NCBI GenBank assembly: GCA_028564705.1
Contig: JAPXFQ010001019.1
Span: forward strand, 434,001 to 498,000
Length of the DNA: 64,000 nt
Reading direction: 5' to 3'
DNA from: Apricaphanius iberus
Lineage: Eukaryota; Chordata; Actinopteri; Cyprinodontiformes; Aphaniidae
Shown: piece after piece, positions 34,126 to 45,306 of the stretch
Layout of the letters: each line of letters starts with the position of its first letter
Numbering within the stretch: position 1 is the stretch's first letter
The notes under the pieces: generated by a model
What the model was told of the DNA's origin: nothing
Databases searched by the model: none
The model's input: only the letters and a program-made list of their open reading frames with translations
Translations under genes and position numbers: made by a program

Positions 34126-35022
34126 CAAATCAAGTGTGAATGCAACGTAACTTTATCTGGCCCAGTGAGCAAAATAACCCCAAAAACACTAGCTTTTTAG
34201 CCTGGAAATTTTCATAAGTATGCTTTGAATATCTCCAAGGTGACATCATTACAGTCTATTCATATTATTTTCTTATTTATAATGTTATGTTAAATCCACA
34301 CAACCCATCTATTTGCACCCTATTGTCCATGACATTTTGCATCAAACAGTCTTAACGCTCAAACATTTCTGTTTAATCCTGTAGCTGTATTGGATGTCTC
34401 TACCTTCTTTGGTTGTGGGCCATTTTGATTTGTAATGTGTATTTGTAATAATCAACTTTCCCCCATCATTTTTTAAAATTATTAAAATATTAATAAACTT
34501 AAAGAAATGAAAATGTTAAGTCAGCACAAACAAAACAGAGAATCCAAATCGTGCCATAACCTGTCATGCATATTACCTTCCTTGAATGAATACGCCCTAA
34601 AAGATGCAAATTCAAAAGTTCAGATTGGTGGTATTTTGGAGCTGTTTGCTGCCATACTTCAGCATATGCTTTCACTCAAAAAGAGGTGGACAATAAGCTC
34701 AAAAAGAAACCAAACAGCCGTTCATTCTCTCACATAAACCCCCAAATTTTGTATGCATCTTAATGATTTAAACCCTGCATTCTAAGCATCCATATACAAA
34801 AAGAAATGATATACAAAATAAATAATCAAAGTAGAAAATTAGCAAAAATAATGTAAGCTGATTGAGGCTCAGTGTCTTTTTGTTGTCATTGTCACCGGCG
34901 ATATAATCTGTTCATAACCGTCAATTTACCTCCACTTTAATATATTTCTTTTTCTTCTTTAAAATCTTAAACAATATTATTAAAAACTGTTCTTTGACTT
35001 TATTTTGTCTGTTTCTCATCAG
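34126..35022. other. kat7 intron 2, distal part
   Basis: A/T-rich with no repeat or gene recognised. The pyrimidine-rich acceptor TGTCTGTTTCTCATCAG closes the intron. Confidence 0.4.
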
Positions 35023-35271
35023 ATACTCAAGATTTGAAGCGTGCTGTGGACCACGATGAATCTCCACCACTCACACCCACTGGAAATGCCCCCTCCTCTG
35101 AGTCCGAGCTGGATATTTCCAGCCCTAATGCTTCTCATGATGAGAGCCAGTCCAAAGATCAGGCTAATAGAGACTCTGATAAAGACCTCTCCCATCGCCC
35201 CAAGCGCCGGCGCTGTCATGAAACGTACAACTTCAACATGAAGTGCCCAACCCCTGGGTGTAATTCCCTTG
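35023..35271 (+). CDS. kat7: kat7 exon 4 equivalent (N-terminal domain to first zinc-finger Cys pair)
   Basis: It starts after CATCAG with AT, completing the split GAT codon from exon 2. It codes [20 protein letters not shown], then [33 protein letters not shown] and TPGCNSLG. The [16 protein letters not shown] block and the [16 protein letters not shown] start of the C2HC zinc finger are diagnostic of KAT7. PKRRR is a plausible nuclear localisation signal. The donor is G|GTATGAG at 35272. The length of 249 bp keeps phase 1 at both ends. The residues between the exon 2 join and DHDESPP (TQDLKRAV) differ from the mammalian protein. Confidence 0.95.
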
Positions 35272-35689
35272 GTATGAGTTCAGCTATGATGCACATTTTC
35301 CTAAAAAGGTTATGTTTTTTACAGCACTCATAAACGTGAGAAAAATCTTTAAAATAACTAAATTCTTTATAATTAAAATTTTATGCTGGGAAAAAAAAGA
35401 TAAGCCTTTTAATACTGGTGTTTTTAGTCTGTGGTGATATGGCAGAATTCCGTATAGCTGTAGATAAGGATGATGCAGTCGTCATTGGAATTTAAAAATG
35501 ATTTATTTCCACAGTACAAGGAGCTCAGTTGGCCCGATGCTCTCTCCCCTAAAGTAGCGTCTCCTGCCTGTGTGTGTGTTCTAGTTCTAGGGACGGTCAG
35601 TAAACTAGTGCTTGAGGGATCTAAGTGATCTAGATTGCTTGTGTCGTGATAGGAGATCTATAATGTAATGTTCAAAATTGTTGGTTATA
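35272..35689. other. kat7 intron 4, start
   Basis: No gene or clear repeat. A GTGTGTGTG patch lies near 35571. Confidence 0.4.
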
Positions 35690-36130
35690 ATCTTACTAAT
35701 CTGGAATTTAACAAGAAAAATCATTTCAATACAGTTATACAAACATTCCAATAAGTTAAAAGTTTTCTATGTAAAGAATCCCAGCAGATTCCATTGAGTC
35801 ATCGATGTGAGATTATGCCTGGATCATGCAGACTACAACCACAGCAATTCCTCAGCAATCCCTCATACTGAGCAAGCATGTAGCGACAGTGGAGAGGAAA
35901 AACTCCCTTTAACAGGAAGAAACCTCAGGCAAAACCTGTCTCAGTTCAAGAGGTCATCTTCCACAACCCTCTGGGGGTTTGAGAAGTCAGAGAAGAGACA
36001 CAAAAAACCCCCAAAAGAACTCATGTAAGAGTACTTTATATATTAAAGAAAGTAAAAAAGTTGACAACAGGACATGAGGATGCTCGGTTACTGATCATCA
36101 TCCAAACCAATGCTCCCCATCCAGCAGGGT
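35690..36130. repeat. Dispersed teleost repeat (AACTCCCTTTAACAGGAAG type)
   Basis: Contains CAATCCCTCATACTGAGCA, GTAGCGACAGTGGAGAGGAA and AACTCCCTTTAACAGGAAGA. Matching words recur at 59877-59950, and the preceding TTTCAATACAGTTATACAAACATTCC recurs at 39922-39948. Where the best-preserved copy continues (39968-40443) it is an antisense L2-type LINE, so this is probably its 3' non-coding region. Confidence 0.55.
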
Positions 36131-37092
36131 GTTGTAGCTGAGAAGGATACCAGACCAGGTGCTGCTTCTATGGAGAGAAAAACTCTAGCTATGTTTACAT
36201 GTGCAAAATATCTGCTCAATCTGCTTCTCTTCCGGGTTTGTTTACATTCAACTGTACTGGAAGTGTCCGCTGAGGGAGAAGGGAGGACAGCTCTACAACA
36301 GCGCCACCGAGTGGTGCAAATAACAATTATTTTCATAATTAGTTAATCTGTCGATTATTTTTATGATTAATCGGTTAATCACTTTTATTGATAATAATAT
36401 TTGGCTATTTCTTTCACCTATATAAGTTAAGAACACATTTTCATTAAGAACAGGGTAAACACAAGAGAATTGTGCAGCTCAGTGCAATCTATTTTATTGG
36501 CCCTGAGCACAGTCAATGGCGTAAAATGAGCTTGACAGTGCAAAATATTTCTCCAGAATGATTTTTAGTTATCAAAATAAAAAATGAGAATTCCATAGAA
36601 AATAAGTGTATAGTGTAAAGTGTATTAACAAAAATATCTCTCCATGAAATGAAAATCACATTCATGGCTGACTATTGGCAGTATTTTGGGGCAACATTGG
36701 AGCTCTCAGAAATAATTAACCTACTTTCACTAAACACAACATTTTCATGATCTTTGGGTGTTGGAGTAAATGCACTCAAAAAGTTCACACAAATTACTTG
36801 GAATAAACATCAAGGGACCATTTACCTCTCCACATTCAGTAGATCAGTTTAGAAATGATCAGCATCACCTTAAAGATTTGATCTTCTACCTAGCAATTTA
36901 GCTGCTGTTGAAACATTTGAATGAGAAAACTGTTCTTATAAAACTAGTATTTGCTTCCAATAATTATTCGGTTCACTTTAATTAACATCACCCGCAACAG
37001 GATAAATGCGTTAAGAAGTCATCTTTATTTTTTACAATGAAATGTTTTAAGATTGTATAACACCTTGCAATGCACTTTTAACATGTTTCTTA
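36131..37092. other. kat7 intron 4, no gene
   Basis: A GTTAATCTGTCGATTATTTT / GATTAATCGGTTAATC patch (36342-36380) looks like the end of a TAGGGCTGCAACAA-type hAT repeat. Nothing else recognised. Confidence 0.4.
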
Positions 37093-37763
37093 TGCTGCAT
37101 TCAGACCAAGCCCATGCGGCAGCATCAGCTGCGGCAAGATTACATGTAAAGTCTATAGTGGAGTACGTCAGAGGTCCGTCAAGGGCTCTTCGTTGCGTTG
37201 AGTACGTTGGCTTCGTCAACGACGCTTGCGTTTCATACAGCAACGTACCAACGCATGCGTCACAGAAGTTCAGCAAGCTGAACTTTTGACGGATCCAGCG
37301 CAGTTTACGCAGTGCGGCAACCAATCAGAGCGTCTCACAGTAGTTATGTCATTATGCGGGCCCAGTGAAAACATTTTCAACAAACGCAGACTTAAAAAAT
37401 CAGAAATAACACTTACTGAAGACAGATGGACAGGCGCTCCTAAAGAGGAACAGAGAACCTGTAGTTGGTGTCCTGGTAGGAGATTTAAACTCCGATGCGG
37501 CCAAGGAGGTCGTAAAATTAGGCGCGGGAAAGACGGAAGTAGCACTGAAAGCGAACCTCATCCATATGCAGCTCCTGGAGCAAATGGTTAAACTCCCCGA
37601 ACTCAGAACGCATCTGAATAGTGGGCGCTGATGCACCCGATGTCAACATTGTCTAGCTTTATCTAGCTAATAAAGCCAAGTCACTCTGTGCGGCAGCAGA
37701 GGAAGCCCCGCCCATGCGTTGTTTTTTCCTCAGAAGCAGGCTATGGAAGCCAAAAAGTACATA

Positions 37764-39368
37764 CAGTGGGGCAAAAAAGTATTTAGTCAGTCACCGATTG
37801 TGCAAGTTCTCCCACTTAAAATGATGACAGAGGTCAGTAATTTTCATCATAGGTACACTTCAACTGTGAGAGACAGAATGTGAAAAAAAAAATCCAGGAA
37901 TTCACATTGTAGAATTTTTAAAGAATTTATTTGTAAATTATGGTGGAAAATAAGTATTTGGTCACTTCAAACAAGGAAGATCTCTGGCTCTCACAGACCT
38001 GTAACTTCTTCTTTAAGAAGCTCTACTGTCCTCCACTCGTTACCTTTATTAATGGCACCTGTTTGAACTCGTTATCTGTATAAAAGACACCTGTCCACAG
38101 CCTCAAACAGTCAGACACCAAACTCCACTATGGCCAAGACCAAAGAGCTTTCGAAGGAAACCAGGAAAAGAATTGTAGACCTGCACCTGACTGGGAAGAG
38201 TGAATCTACAACAGGCAAGCAGCTTGGTGTGAAAAAATCAACTGTGGGAGCAATTATCAGAAAATGGAAGACATACAAGACCCCTGATAATCTCCCTCGA
38301 TCTGGGGCTCCACGCAAGATCTCATCCCGTGGGGTCAAAATGATCATGAGAACGGTGAACAAAAATCCCAGAACCACACGGGGGACCTGGTGAATGACCT
38401 ACAGAGAGCTGGGATCAAAGTAACAAAGGTTACGATCAGTAACACATTACAACGACAGGGAATCAAATCCTGCAGTGCCAGACGTGTCCCCCTGCTTAAG
38501 CCAGTGCATGTTCAGGCCTGTCTGAAGTTTGCCAGAGAGCACATGGATGATACAGCAGAGGATTGGGAGAATGTCATGTGGTCAGATGAAACCAAAGTAG
38601 AACTTTTTAGTATAAACTCAACTCGTCGTGTTTGGAGGAAGAAGAATACTGAGTTGCATCCCATGAACACCATACCTGCTGTGAAGCATGGCGGTGGAAA
38701 CATCATGCTTTGGGGCTGTTTTTTTGCTAAGGGGACAGGACGACTGATCCGTGTTAAGGAAGGAATGAATGGGGCCATGTATCGTGAGATTTTGAGCCAA
38801 AACCTCCTTCCATCAGTGAGAGCTTTGAAGATGAAACCTGGCTGGGTCTTCCAACATGACAATGATCCCAAACACACCGCCCGTCCAACGAAGGAGTGGC
38901 TCCGTAAGAAGCATTGAAAGTCCTGGAGTGGCCTAGCCAGTCTCCAGACCTCAACCCCATAGAAAATCTGTGGAAGGAGTTGAAAGTCCGTGTTGCTCGG
39001 CGACAGCCCCAAAACATCACTGCTCTTGAGAATTTCTGCATGGAGTAATGGGCCAAAATACCAGCTACTGTGTGTGCAAACCTGGTAAAGCCCTATAGTA
39101 ATCGTTTGACCTCTGTTATTGCCAACAAAGGTTATATTACAAAGTATTGAGTTGAATTTTTGTTATTGACCAAATACTTATTTCCCACCATAATTTACAC
39201 ATACATTCTTTAAAAATCCTACAATGTGAATTCCTGGATTTTATTTTTCACATTCTGTCTCTCACAGTTGAAGTGTACCTATGATAAAAAATTACTGACC
39301 TCTGTCATCATTTTAAGTGGGAGAACTTGTACAATCGGTGGCTGACTAAATATTTTTTTGCCCCACTG
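37764..39368 (+). mobile_element. Tc1/mariner element, 1605 bp, intact ends
   Basis: The ends are CAGTGGGGCAAAAAAGTATT and its inverse AATATTTTTTTGCCCCACTG; the inverted repeats extend about 210 bp with GAGAACTTG-type and AAATAAGTATTTGGTCA words. TA flanks both sides (37762-37763 and 39369-39370). The transposase is on +. It is nested in a Harbinger-like MITE, itself in kat7 intron 4. Confidence 0.95.
38130..39150 (+). pseudogene. Tc1 transposase, full length but frameshifted
   Basis: The start ATG at 38130 opens [20 protein letters not shown], the N-terminal HTH; a second HTH follows ([13 protein letters not shown]). A frameshift near 38390 moves the reading to 38390-38917, which carries [12 protein letters not shown] (first Asp), [12 protein letters not shown] and [12 protein letters not shown] (second Asp). 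A second shift near 38915 moves it to [17 protein letters not shown], with the catalytic Glu intact, and the C-terminus ends near 39148. A TAA near 39046 is a further break. All three catalytic residues survive, which makes this younger or less decayed than the copy at 29125. Confidence 0.9.
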
Positions 39369-39844
39369 TACGTCAAACTTCATCCGTTGAATGCATTGCC
39401 TGACGCAGACCAAATGTGCGGTGTGAATGCAGCTTTAGACGCAATAAAACGTCTAATTTTTCTCGCTAGTTTAAATACTCTCAAAGTTAAAACCTTTGTA
39501 GATTTTTAAGTATAAAATTATTCATATGTATGTATATAGTGTGTTTATTTTCTTTAGCTGTAAGTTACTTACCGGGCTGGCTCTTCCTCTGCTGCATCAA
39601 CTCCAACATGTTTTCGTCTCAGATGTTCATTTAGAGAAGTCATGCTTCCATGCCAGGCTAGATCTTCTTTACACATGTCTTTGTTCGGGTTTTTTCTTCA
39701 GTTTTATCGTTCCTCTTTTTCTCTTTTTTTCTTTTCTTGCTCCGCTATCTTGCTCAGTGTGAGCATGCGCGTCAGCCATTTGCGTGATACGTCATGAAAA
39801 ACAAGTGTTCCTATTGGCTGATTACTTCTTCTATTTCTCTTTTT

Positions 39845-40443
39845 TAAATTAATTATTTTTTTATTTATATAGCGCCCATTCATAACAAATGTCATCTCAA
39901 GGCAAGGTACAACAAAAGTAATTTCAATACAATTATACAAACATTCCACAGGTAGATCGATGGCTCATTACTGCCACACACTCGACACAAATATAACGGA
40001 TTGTAACAGATTGTAACCGATTCTGTTAAATTTGGACCGCTCACGGTAAACGTGATTATAAACCAAAAAATCTACCAGACTATCAGGTGCGAATACAGCC
40101 TTAGAAATGCTAGGGACTACCAATAAACCTGCAGTCTGAGAGCGAAGTGCTCTTTTAGGAACAAATGGAACAATCAGGTCACTAATGAATGATTGAGCTT
40201 GATTATTAAGGGCTTTATACGTAAGAAGGAGCATAAACTATTCTGGATTTAACAGGGAGCCAATGAAGATAAGCTAAAACAGGAGAAATGTGATCTCTTT
40301 TTAATATTCATCAGAACTCCTGCTGCAGCATTTTGGATCAAATGAAGGCTTTTTATTGCATTCTGTGGACTTCCTGCCTTGTGGCCGTCCAGCATTGAAG
40401 TAACAAATGCATGGACTAGGTTCTCTGCATCACTCCGCATCAT
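39845..40443 (-). pseudogene. L2-like LINE, RT C-terminal end and 3' region, antisense
   Basis: On the - strand, 40443-40249 reads SDAENLVHAFVTSMLDG, AIKSLHLIQNAAAGVLM and KKRSHFS. After a shift, 40234-39968 reads LLLTYKALNNQAQSFISDLI and RALRSQTAGLLVVPSISKA. These are the conserved thumb and C-terminal motifs of fish L2/Rex-type RTs. A small deletion removes the LDYCN region. The bases 39845-39950 (TTTATATAGCGCCCATTCAT) are the shared 3' region also seen at 59726. Confidence 0.75.
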
Positions 40444-40976
40444 GTCAGTTCGTCAGCGAGGACTGGGGATTTCTCTGTTGCTTCTCTGCTCTGCTCTTCC
40501 TTGACAAGTAATACGTATTTAGTACCATAAGTTGCCCTAACCGGGTTTGGCTAGCGTTAACTAATATAACAAGAAAGTTAAAGAAAATATTTAACCTTAT
40601 TACCTGGAACTCCAATGTCCTCAGATATCTCCAATAGTTACCGCCGTTATTTCCTCCTGTCGTGTATCTCCGGCCCTGCAGCTACCAACGCCAGGCATCT
40701 CATCCTCAGTCTCCCACGGCCTAAGCAGCTCCAGCAGGCAACTCGTCACTAATTGTTTGCTGCCCAGCATTTGCTTCCCCAATGTTCAAATTTCCCAACT
40801 TCATGTAGCAGCTGCGTGGACGCGCTAATATCTGCTGTGCCAGCATGCACGACTTGCCGGGTGCCAGCTTGACGCCCACTTGTGCGTAGGTACCATTGGT
40901 TTTGCATGTAATCTAGCTGCCCTGCTGCCTCGATGCGCTGGCTGGTGTCAACGCACCTTTAGAACTATACTTTCTA
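40444..40976. other. kat7 intron 4, moderately G/C-rich, MITE-like remnant
   Basis: No gene frame. Around 40870-40965, words such as GCTTGACGCCCACTTG and GGTGTCAACGCACCTTTAGA suggest an old MITE inserted in the LINE ORF1 remnant that follows on the - strand. Confidence 0.35.
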
Positions 40977-41176
40977 CGTGCCGTCCCCCAAGTCGGCCTG
41001 AGACCCCAGCTGCGTGGGTTCTGTTGGAGGAAGACTAGGTGGTGCTGTCGTTGGCTCCACGCTAGCTAACGGGCCGTGACTATTTACTGGATTCACAACA
41101 GTGTGGAGCGGGGCCTCTAACTCTGAAATCCTTGCCTCCAGAGTTATGAAAATGCTACATGTATTACACTTAACAT
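40977..41176 (-). pseudogene. LINE ORF1-like fragment (coiled-coil start), antisense
   Basis: Read from 41176 downward, a frame open for about 60 codons gives CNTCSIFITLEARISELEAP followed by a Pro/Thr-rich stretch (VEPTTAPPSLPPTEPTQLGS), ending at a TAG near 40980. The Cys pair, the LEARISELE heptad pattern and the Pro-rich linker resemble ORF1 proteins of fish L1/L2-type LINEs. The hAT element at 41177 interrupts it upstream. The assignment is tentative because only one short block is seen. Confidence 0.4.
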
Positions 41177-42475
41177 AAGGGCTGCAACAACGAATTGATA
41201 AAATCGATTCGAATTTAAAATCGAATTTGATGATAAAAAATGTTGGTAATGAATTTCCTTATTGTTTCGTTGTCTAGCGTGATTACGAGGTTGTTGGCTA
41301 CAGCTGAGCATTGCAGGAGCAAGTAGACCTAAGACAATAAAAACTTCAAAAGTTGGGGAGTACTTCAATTTAAACGACGTGTTCCTCACATGTACCTGCA
41401 AAATTTGTAAGTCTGAACTTGCATGACATGGGAGTATGCAGCATCATAAACACAAGCATGTCGGAGTTATCAGAACAGGAGAGCTCAGTCTCTGTGTATG
41501 TTACGAAAGACGGTTACTTTTTAAGTAATGGATTCTAGTGTCTCGGAAAGAGAAGTCTGTAATGGTGCGTGCAGACCGCAAGCTTTGCCAGCGTCAAGCA
41601 ACTATCATATAGCGACTAGTTTGATGCATATATACAGAAGATATATTTTTAAGATGAAGCCTGCAAAGCTCATAGCCTTTCTCTGCTGGATGTTTTAAAC
41701 AATCGCCGATTGTGGTTGGCTTGGCAGCGTCGACGTCGGGCAACATCACTACAGTGAGACACTCTGCAGCAATCAGGTTTTCTCAATAACATGTTCAGCT
41801 TCCAGTCTTCACAATAAAAGCATTCCGCGACACTTCCTGGCTGACTGCACTAATCAAAATAAAAGGTCTCATAAAAGTGGCTTACCACTAAGCTATGATT
41901 ACATTATCATGTATTTGGCCCGGCATTTGGTTAAGCGTGACTGTGGAGAATGTGTTTAGATCTATTGCGCTACTTTTTTAAAATTTTTATATATTCCAAA
42001 TTTGACCATGAAGAACTTTGATAAAGCATTTAAAAATGTTTTTATTCTTTATTATTTAATATTTCAATAGATGTAGGAAATGAGGTGGGAGCATTTTGTG
42101 ATGTTTTGATTTAGATTTTAATCTTAATTTGTTGTGTTTCTAGTAGCTCAGGCCACTTTTACAAAAATACTTCTGATTATGTTGGTAATATGGCACATTT
42201 GTCCTTACAGCACCTTGATGAAGCATAGCCATTTGAAACTATTTTCATTTATTGTTAAATATTTCAACAGCTGTAAGACATTTGAGGTGATAGCATGTTC
42301 CTTTGTGAGCAATTGAACTGTTTTATACTAGTATTCTGTTGTTAAATAAAGTGAAGGAAGGAGAGAAAAAACAATTCCATAGTACTTTTTAAAATTTGTC
42401 CAGCTAATCTGATTAAGCGAGACGAGACCCCATCCGATTAATCAATTATCCAAATAATTGTTTGTTGCAGCCCTA
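41177..42475 (+). mobile_element. hAT element remnant with BED zinc-finger trace, 1.3 kb
   Basis: The left end AAGGGCTGCAACAACGAATT and right end AATTGTTTGTTGCAGCCCTA are inverted. Flanks CTTAACAT (41169-41176) and CTTATCAT (42476-42483) differ at one base. At 41346-41462 a frame on + reads SKVGEYFNLNDVFLTC, then CKICKSELA, a TGA (41424-41426), then HGSMQHHKHKHV. This is a decayed BED zinc finger, the DNA-binding module at the N-terminus of hAT transposases. The catalytic region is missing, so it is an internal-deletion derivative of an autonomous hAT. Confidence 0.75.
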
Positions 42476-42784
42476 CTTATCATTATCATTAAAGGGGATT
42501 TTCAGGGGGGGGGGGGGGGGTTGTAGCTAAACATCTGACACAGAACAAGAGGAGCCATATAGGGAGCGATTCCCATCAGATTAAGATGATCAACATATTT
42601 CTCATATTGGGCAGGTACTGTAGGATCATCTGCTGTCTACTCTGTTGGCTTCAGTAAGCTGCAATGCTAATGATTTTGCTTTTTTGCTTTCTATCACCAT
42701 CAATATGTCAGTTGTTTGTATTCCATTCATTTCTGGACCATCAGATCTTGTTTTGATTCAAATTATTGCCCTTCCTTTGTGTAG

Positions 42785-42867
42785 GCCACCTCACTGGGAA
42801 GCATGAGCGTCATTTTGCTATATCAGGGTGTCCTCTTTACCACAATCTCTCTGCTGACGAGTGCAAG
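42785..42867 (+). CDS. kat7: kat7 exon 5 equivalent (C2HC zinc finger)
   Basis: It follows acceptor TTTGTGTAG. GC completes the split Gly codon, and the exon reads [20 protein letters not shown] then LSADECK before GTGAGG. It supplies the His and last Cys of the C2HC finger begun in the previous exon. This finger is shared with MYT1-type proteins and in KAT7 contributes to chromatin binding. At 83 bp it ends in phase 0. Very strong conservation with known KAT7. Confidence 0.97.
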
Positions 42868-43052
42868 GTGAGGTTAAAGATCAACATGGTTTCTTAAATT
42901 CAGTTGGATTAGAGTTGCTAATATAAATCAACACAGCGTTTTTTTCTGTTTCAAATTAAGAATACATGTCAAAACGTTCACTGAGGTGGTCTTCTTATTT
43001 CTGCAACAATACTATCCCAGTCGGCTTTCACTCCATTTAATTCTCTTGTCAG

Positions 43053-43136
43053 GTGAAAGCAGTCAGCCGTGAGAAACAGGAGGAGGAGTTGAAGACACAG
43101 GATGAAGGAAATCCACGGCATGCAACTCGCCACCAG
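43053..43136 (+). CDS. kat7: kat7 exon 6 equivalent (linker)
   Basis: It follows acceptor TTCTCTTGTCAG and starts and ends in phase 0. It codes VKAVSREKQEEELKTQDEGN followed by PRHATRHQ, then GTAGTA. The RHATRHQ end is the conserved KAT7 signature; the charged middle is freely diverged and appears slightly shorter than in mammals. The intron before it is only 185 bp, while the one after it is 15.6 kb and full of repeats. Confidence 0.9.
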
Positions 43137-43442
43137 GTAGTACTACTGAAAACAGTTTTGTCCTTCAGTGGTCTGGATCTGCATTTTTTATTATGGCCAG
43201 ACTTGAACATGAGCCCGTCTGGGCCATCCTCGTCTCTCTAGAGAGGCCATCTCACTGACTTTTAGTGTTCTATTATTATAACTTAGATGCATTTAACTCT
43301 CAACCATAGACTCTCAAACAAGATAATTCAGTACATTATTTCTTTATTGCTTTTTTATTTCTTTTTTTTTAACTATTTAGCATAAACAATTTGGTACATA
43401 GCAAGGTCACAGTGCTCCTTTTTATATATTTACCCCACCCCA

Positions 43443-43479
<37 letters not shown>

Positions 43480-43482
43480 GTT
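43137..43482. other. Start of the 15.6-kb kat7 intron
   Basis: No gene. A (TA)14 run lies at about 43445-43473. With the A/T-rich sequence around it, this is the 3' tail of the antisense L1-like fragment that follows. Confidence 0.5.
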
Positions 43483-43745
43483 TTAATTTTTTCTAAATAA
43501 TTTAGTAAAGAATTTTTCCTTCGACCCTCTGAGAGTGTACTTTAGTTTTTCCAACTGTATGAATTGTGTCAGGTCACTAAACCTTAAAGACACTTTGGGT
43601 GACTTTTTTGACTTCCAATGTAATAATATCCTTTTGCTTGCAAGCGGCGTAATTTCCAAGACAAATTTCCAAGTCCAGTTGCGTTCGATTGACATTTCCT
43701 TGAGATAACCATGACCTGGATGAATAAGAATATTCACAGGCTTAG
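43483..43745 (-). pseudogene. L1-like LINE ORF2 C-terminus, antisense
   Basis: The - strand frame 43737-43483 reads WKFVLEITPLASKRILLHWK, then SKKSPKVSLRFSDLTQFIQL, then EKLKYTLRGSKEKFFTKLF. The pattern (RxILLxWK, a short linker, then LEKLKYxLRG and FxxxW-type end) is that of the extreme C-terminus of fish L1/Tx1 ORF2 proteins. A microsatellite and an A-rich tail lie on its 3' side. Strongly 5'-truncated. Confidence 0.6.
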
Positions 43746-43891
43746 TGTAGTAAAAACAATTATGTTTTTATAACACCGCACTTGGCAGCATGGCAGCTGG
43801 ATTACATGCAAAGTCTGTGGGTACTATGGGTACCATAGACTTTGCAGCCGGTGGGCGGCAAGCTGCCACGCATCTCATCGCGCCCGAGCTG

Positions 43892-45306
43892 TATAGACTA
43901 TATAAAACAATGGACTAACCTTCCGGTACGTCCCCCATAGGTTTCTGAATAGCAAAAATGAGGCCAGTTGGGCGGTTCCCACCGCCGCCATCTTGTCTGC
44001 GTCACTCGCCTCGTCACTCTCAGAAACTCCAAAAATGGGCAAAGGGGTGGAGCTGAGAGTGGCGCTGTGAGGCTGGGGGCGGAGGGTTAATGCTCCAAGC
44101 CGACGTAGCTACAAGCTAGTCAGAAGCTAGTCGGGAGCTAACTGAAGCTAACGTAGGCTGCAGCCAGTTTCAGCCAGAAGAGCGCGGTTGAGAGACTTGA
44201 GTAGAGAAAACAGATCAATATAATAAGACCCAAATGGGTCGGATCAATACGGCCTGATATTGTATTATTTCCATTACCATCGGTGGAGGGTGAGGACTTA
44301 GTCGGCTTATCTTAACAACACATCCAGCTAAAAGTAGTCACAAAGTCATCATGAAAATTCAGATCCCCTAAGAAAAATAAAAGGCTTTTGACTCACCTCA
44401 CATCAGACATCCATTAGTTTATGCCTCCACCTGTGTTCCTCACACCAGTACTGATCTAACCAGCGATCATCCAGTCTGTCTAGAGTCCAACCCTGTAGTC
44501 TTCCAGCCTGATTTTAACCGTCTCCCGCTCTTGAGTCTCGACGTGCTCTACCTGACCAGTCTGCCGCGGCGTCCCGGTCCTCCAGAAGTTGCTGCTCTGC
44601 TGCTACCCGACCGATCGCCTGCTCCAACTCGCGTGTAAAAAGAGATAAAAGCTCCGACCAGAACATCATTCCTCTCTGCCACCTGACAGAGACCCCCCAA
44701 GCTCGTTAAGCTTCAGCCGGTATGAAGCCTCCCCCGAAACATAAACTTTTTGGACTGTCTGTTACTGTAATCAAAACCACAGCAAGCCATCTTTGCGCAA
44801 TAATTGCAGATTAACATCCAAAACCGAAAAAAAAACTGCAGAGGCAACTGATAGAGGAGTTCAGAAACACCAAATGACTGAAGTCTTTACATTATTCCCA
44901 GGCTGTGAAGAGCTCCGCAAGCAGACTACGGAGCAGCTATTACCTACAGTTAGCCACCATTAGCCACCAGCGTTAGCCTAGACGGACCTGTCAATCAAAA
45001 GGACACGCCCCCAATGATTCATAATTTCACAATTAAATTACAAATAAACGCGAAGGAGTTAGAAAAAAATTCACCCCCCTCAGAGTTGTCATAGTAAACC
45101 TGAACTATCTAACCTAAAATGGTTTTTCGAACCAGCTGTAAACATGTTTATTTTTGCTGTAAAGTTTTTAACATGGGAGTCAATGGGAAGTTGCTCCTTT
45201 TTGCAGCCAGCCCCCAGCGGATGAGGGCTGAACTGCAATTTTTGTCACTTCCGCGTTGGCTTCACATTCTGCGGGTGGAGTTTGCCCCTTGGCTGCAACC
45301 GATACA
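43892..45306 (-). mobile_element. CATAGACTG-type element, inverted copy
   Basis: This is the reverse complement of 12690-14546: its left end TATAGACTATATAAAACAAT corresponds to the right terminus of that copy, and blocks such as CACCGCCGCCATCTTGTC and CCATCGGTGGAGGGTGAGGA match. Its 44500-44760 part has one unit where the other copy has two, and it lacks the MITE nested at 13033. The end matching 12219-12690 is missing. Confidence 0.75.

Larger units (their letters stand above)
37093..39434. mobile_element. Harbinger-like MITE hosting a Tc1 copy
   Basis: The ends TGCTGCATTCAGACC (left) and GTGTGAATGCAGCT (right) are inverted, and TTA flanks both sides (37090-37092 and 39435-39437), as for PIF/Harbinger. 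About 700 bp of MITE sequence is split by a complete Tc1 element at 37764-39368. Short frames in 37226-37591 have no domain and are not called. Confidence 0.65.

Noticed and set aside
37226..37591. 121-codon frame with a Lys/Arg-rich end
   Set aside because: Lies wholly inside the Harbinger-like MITE, with no domain and competing frames on the other strand.
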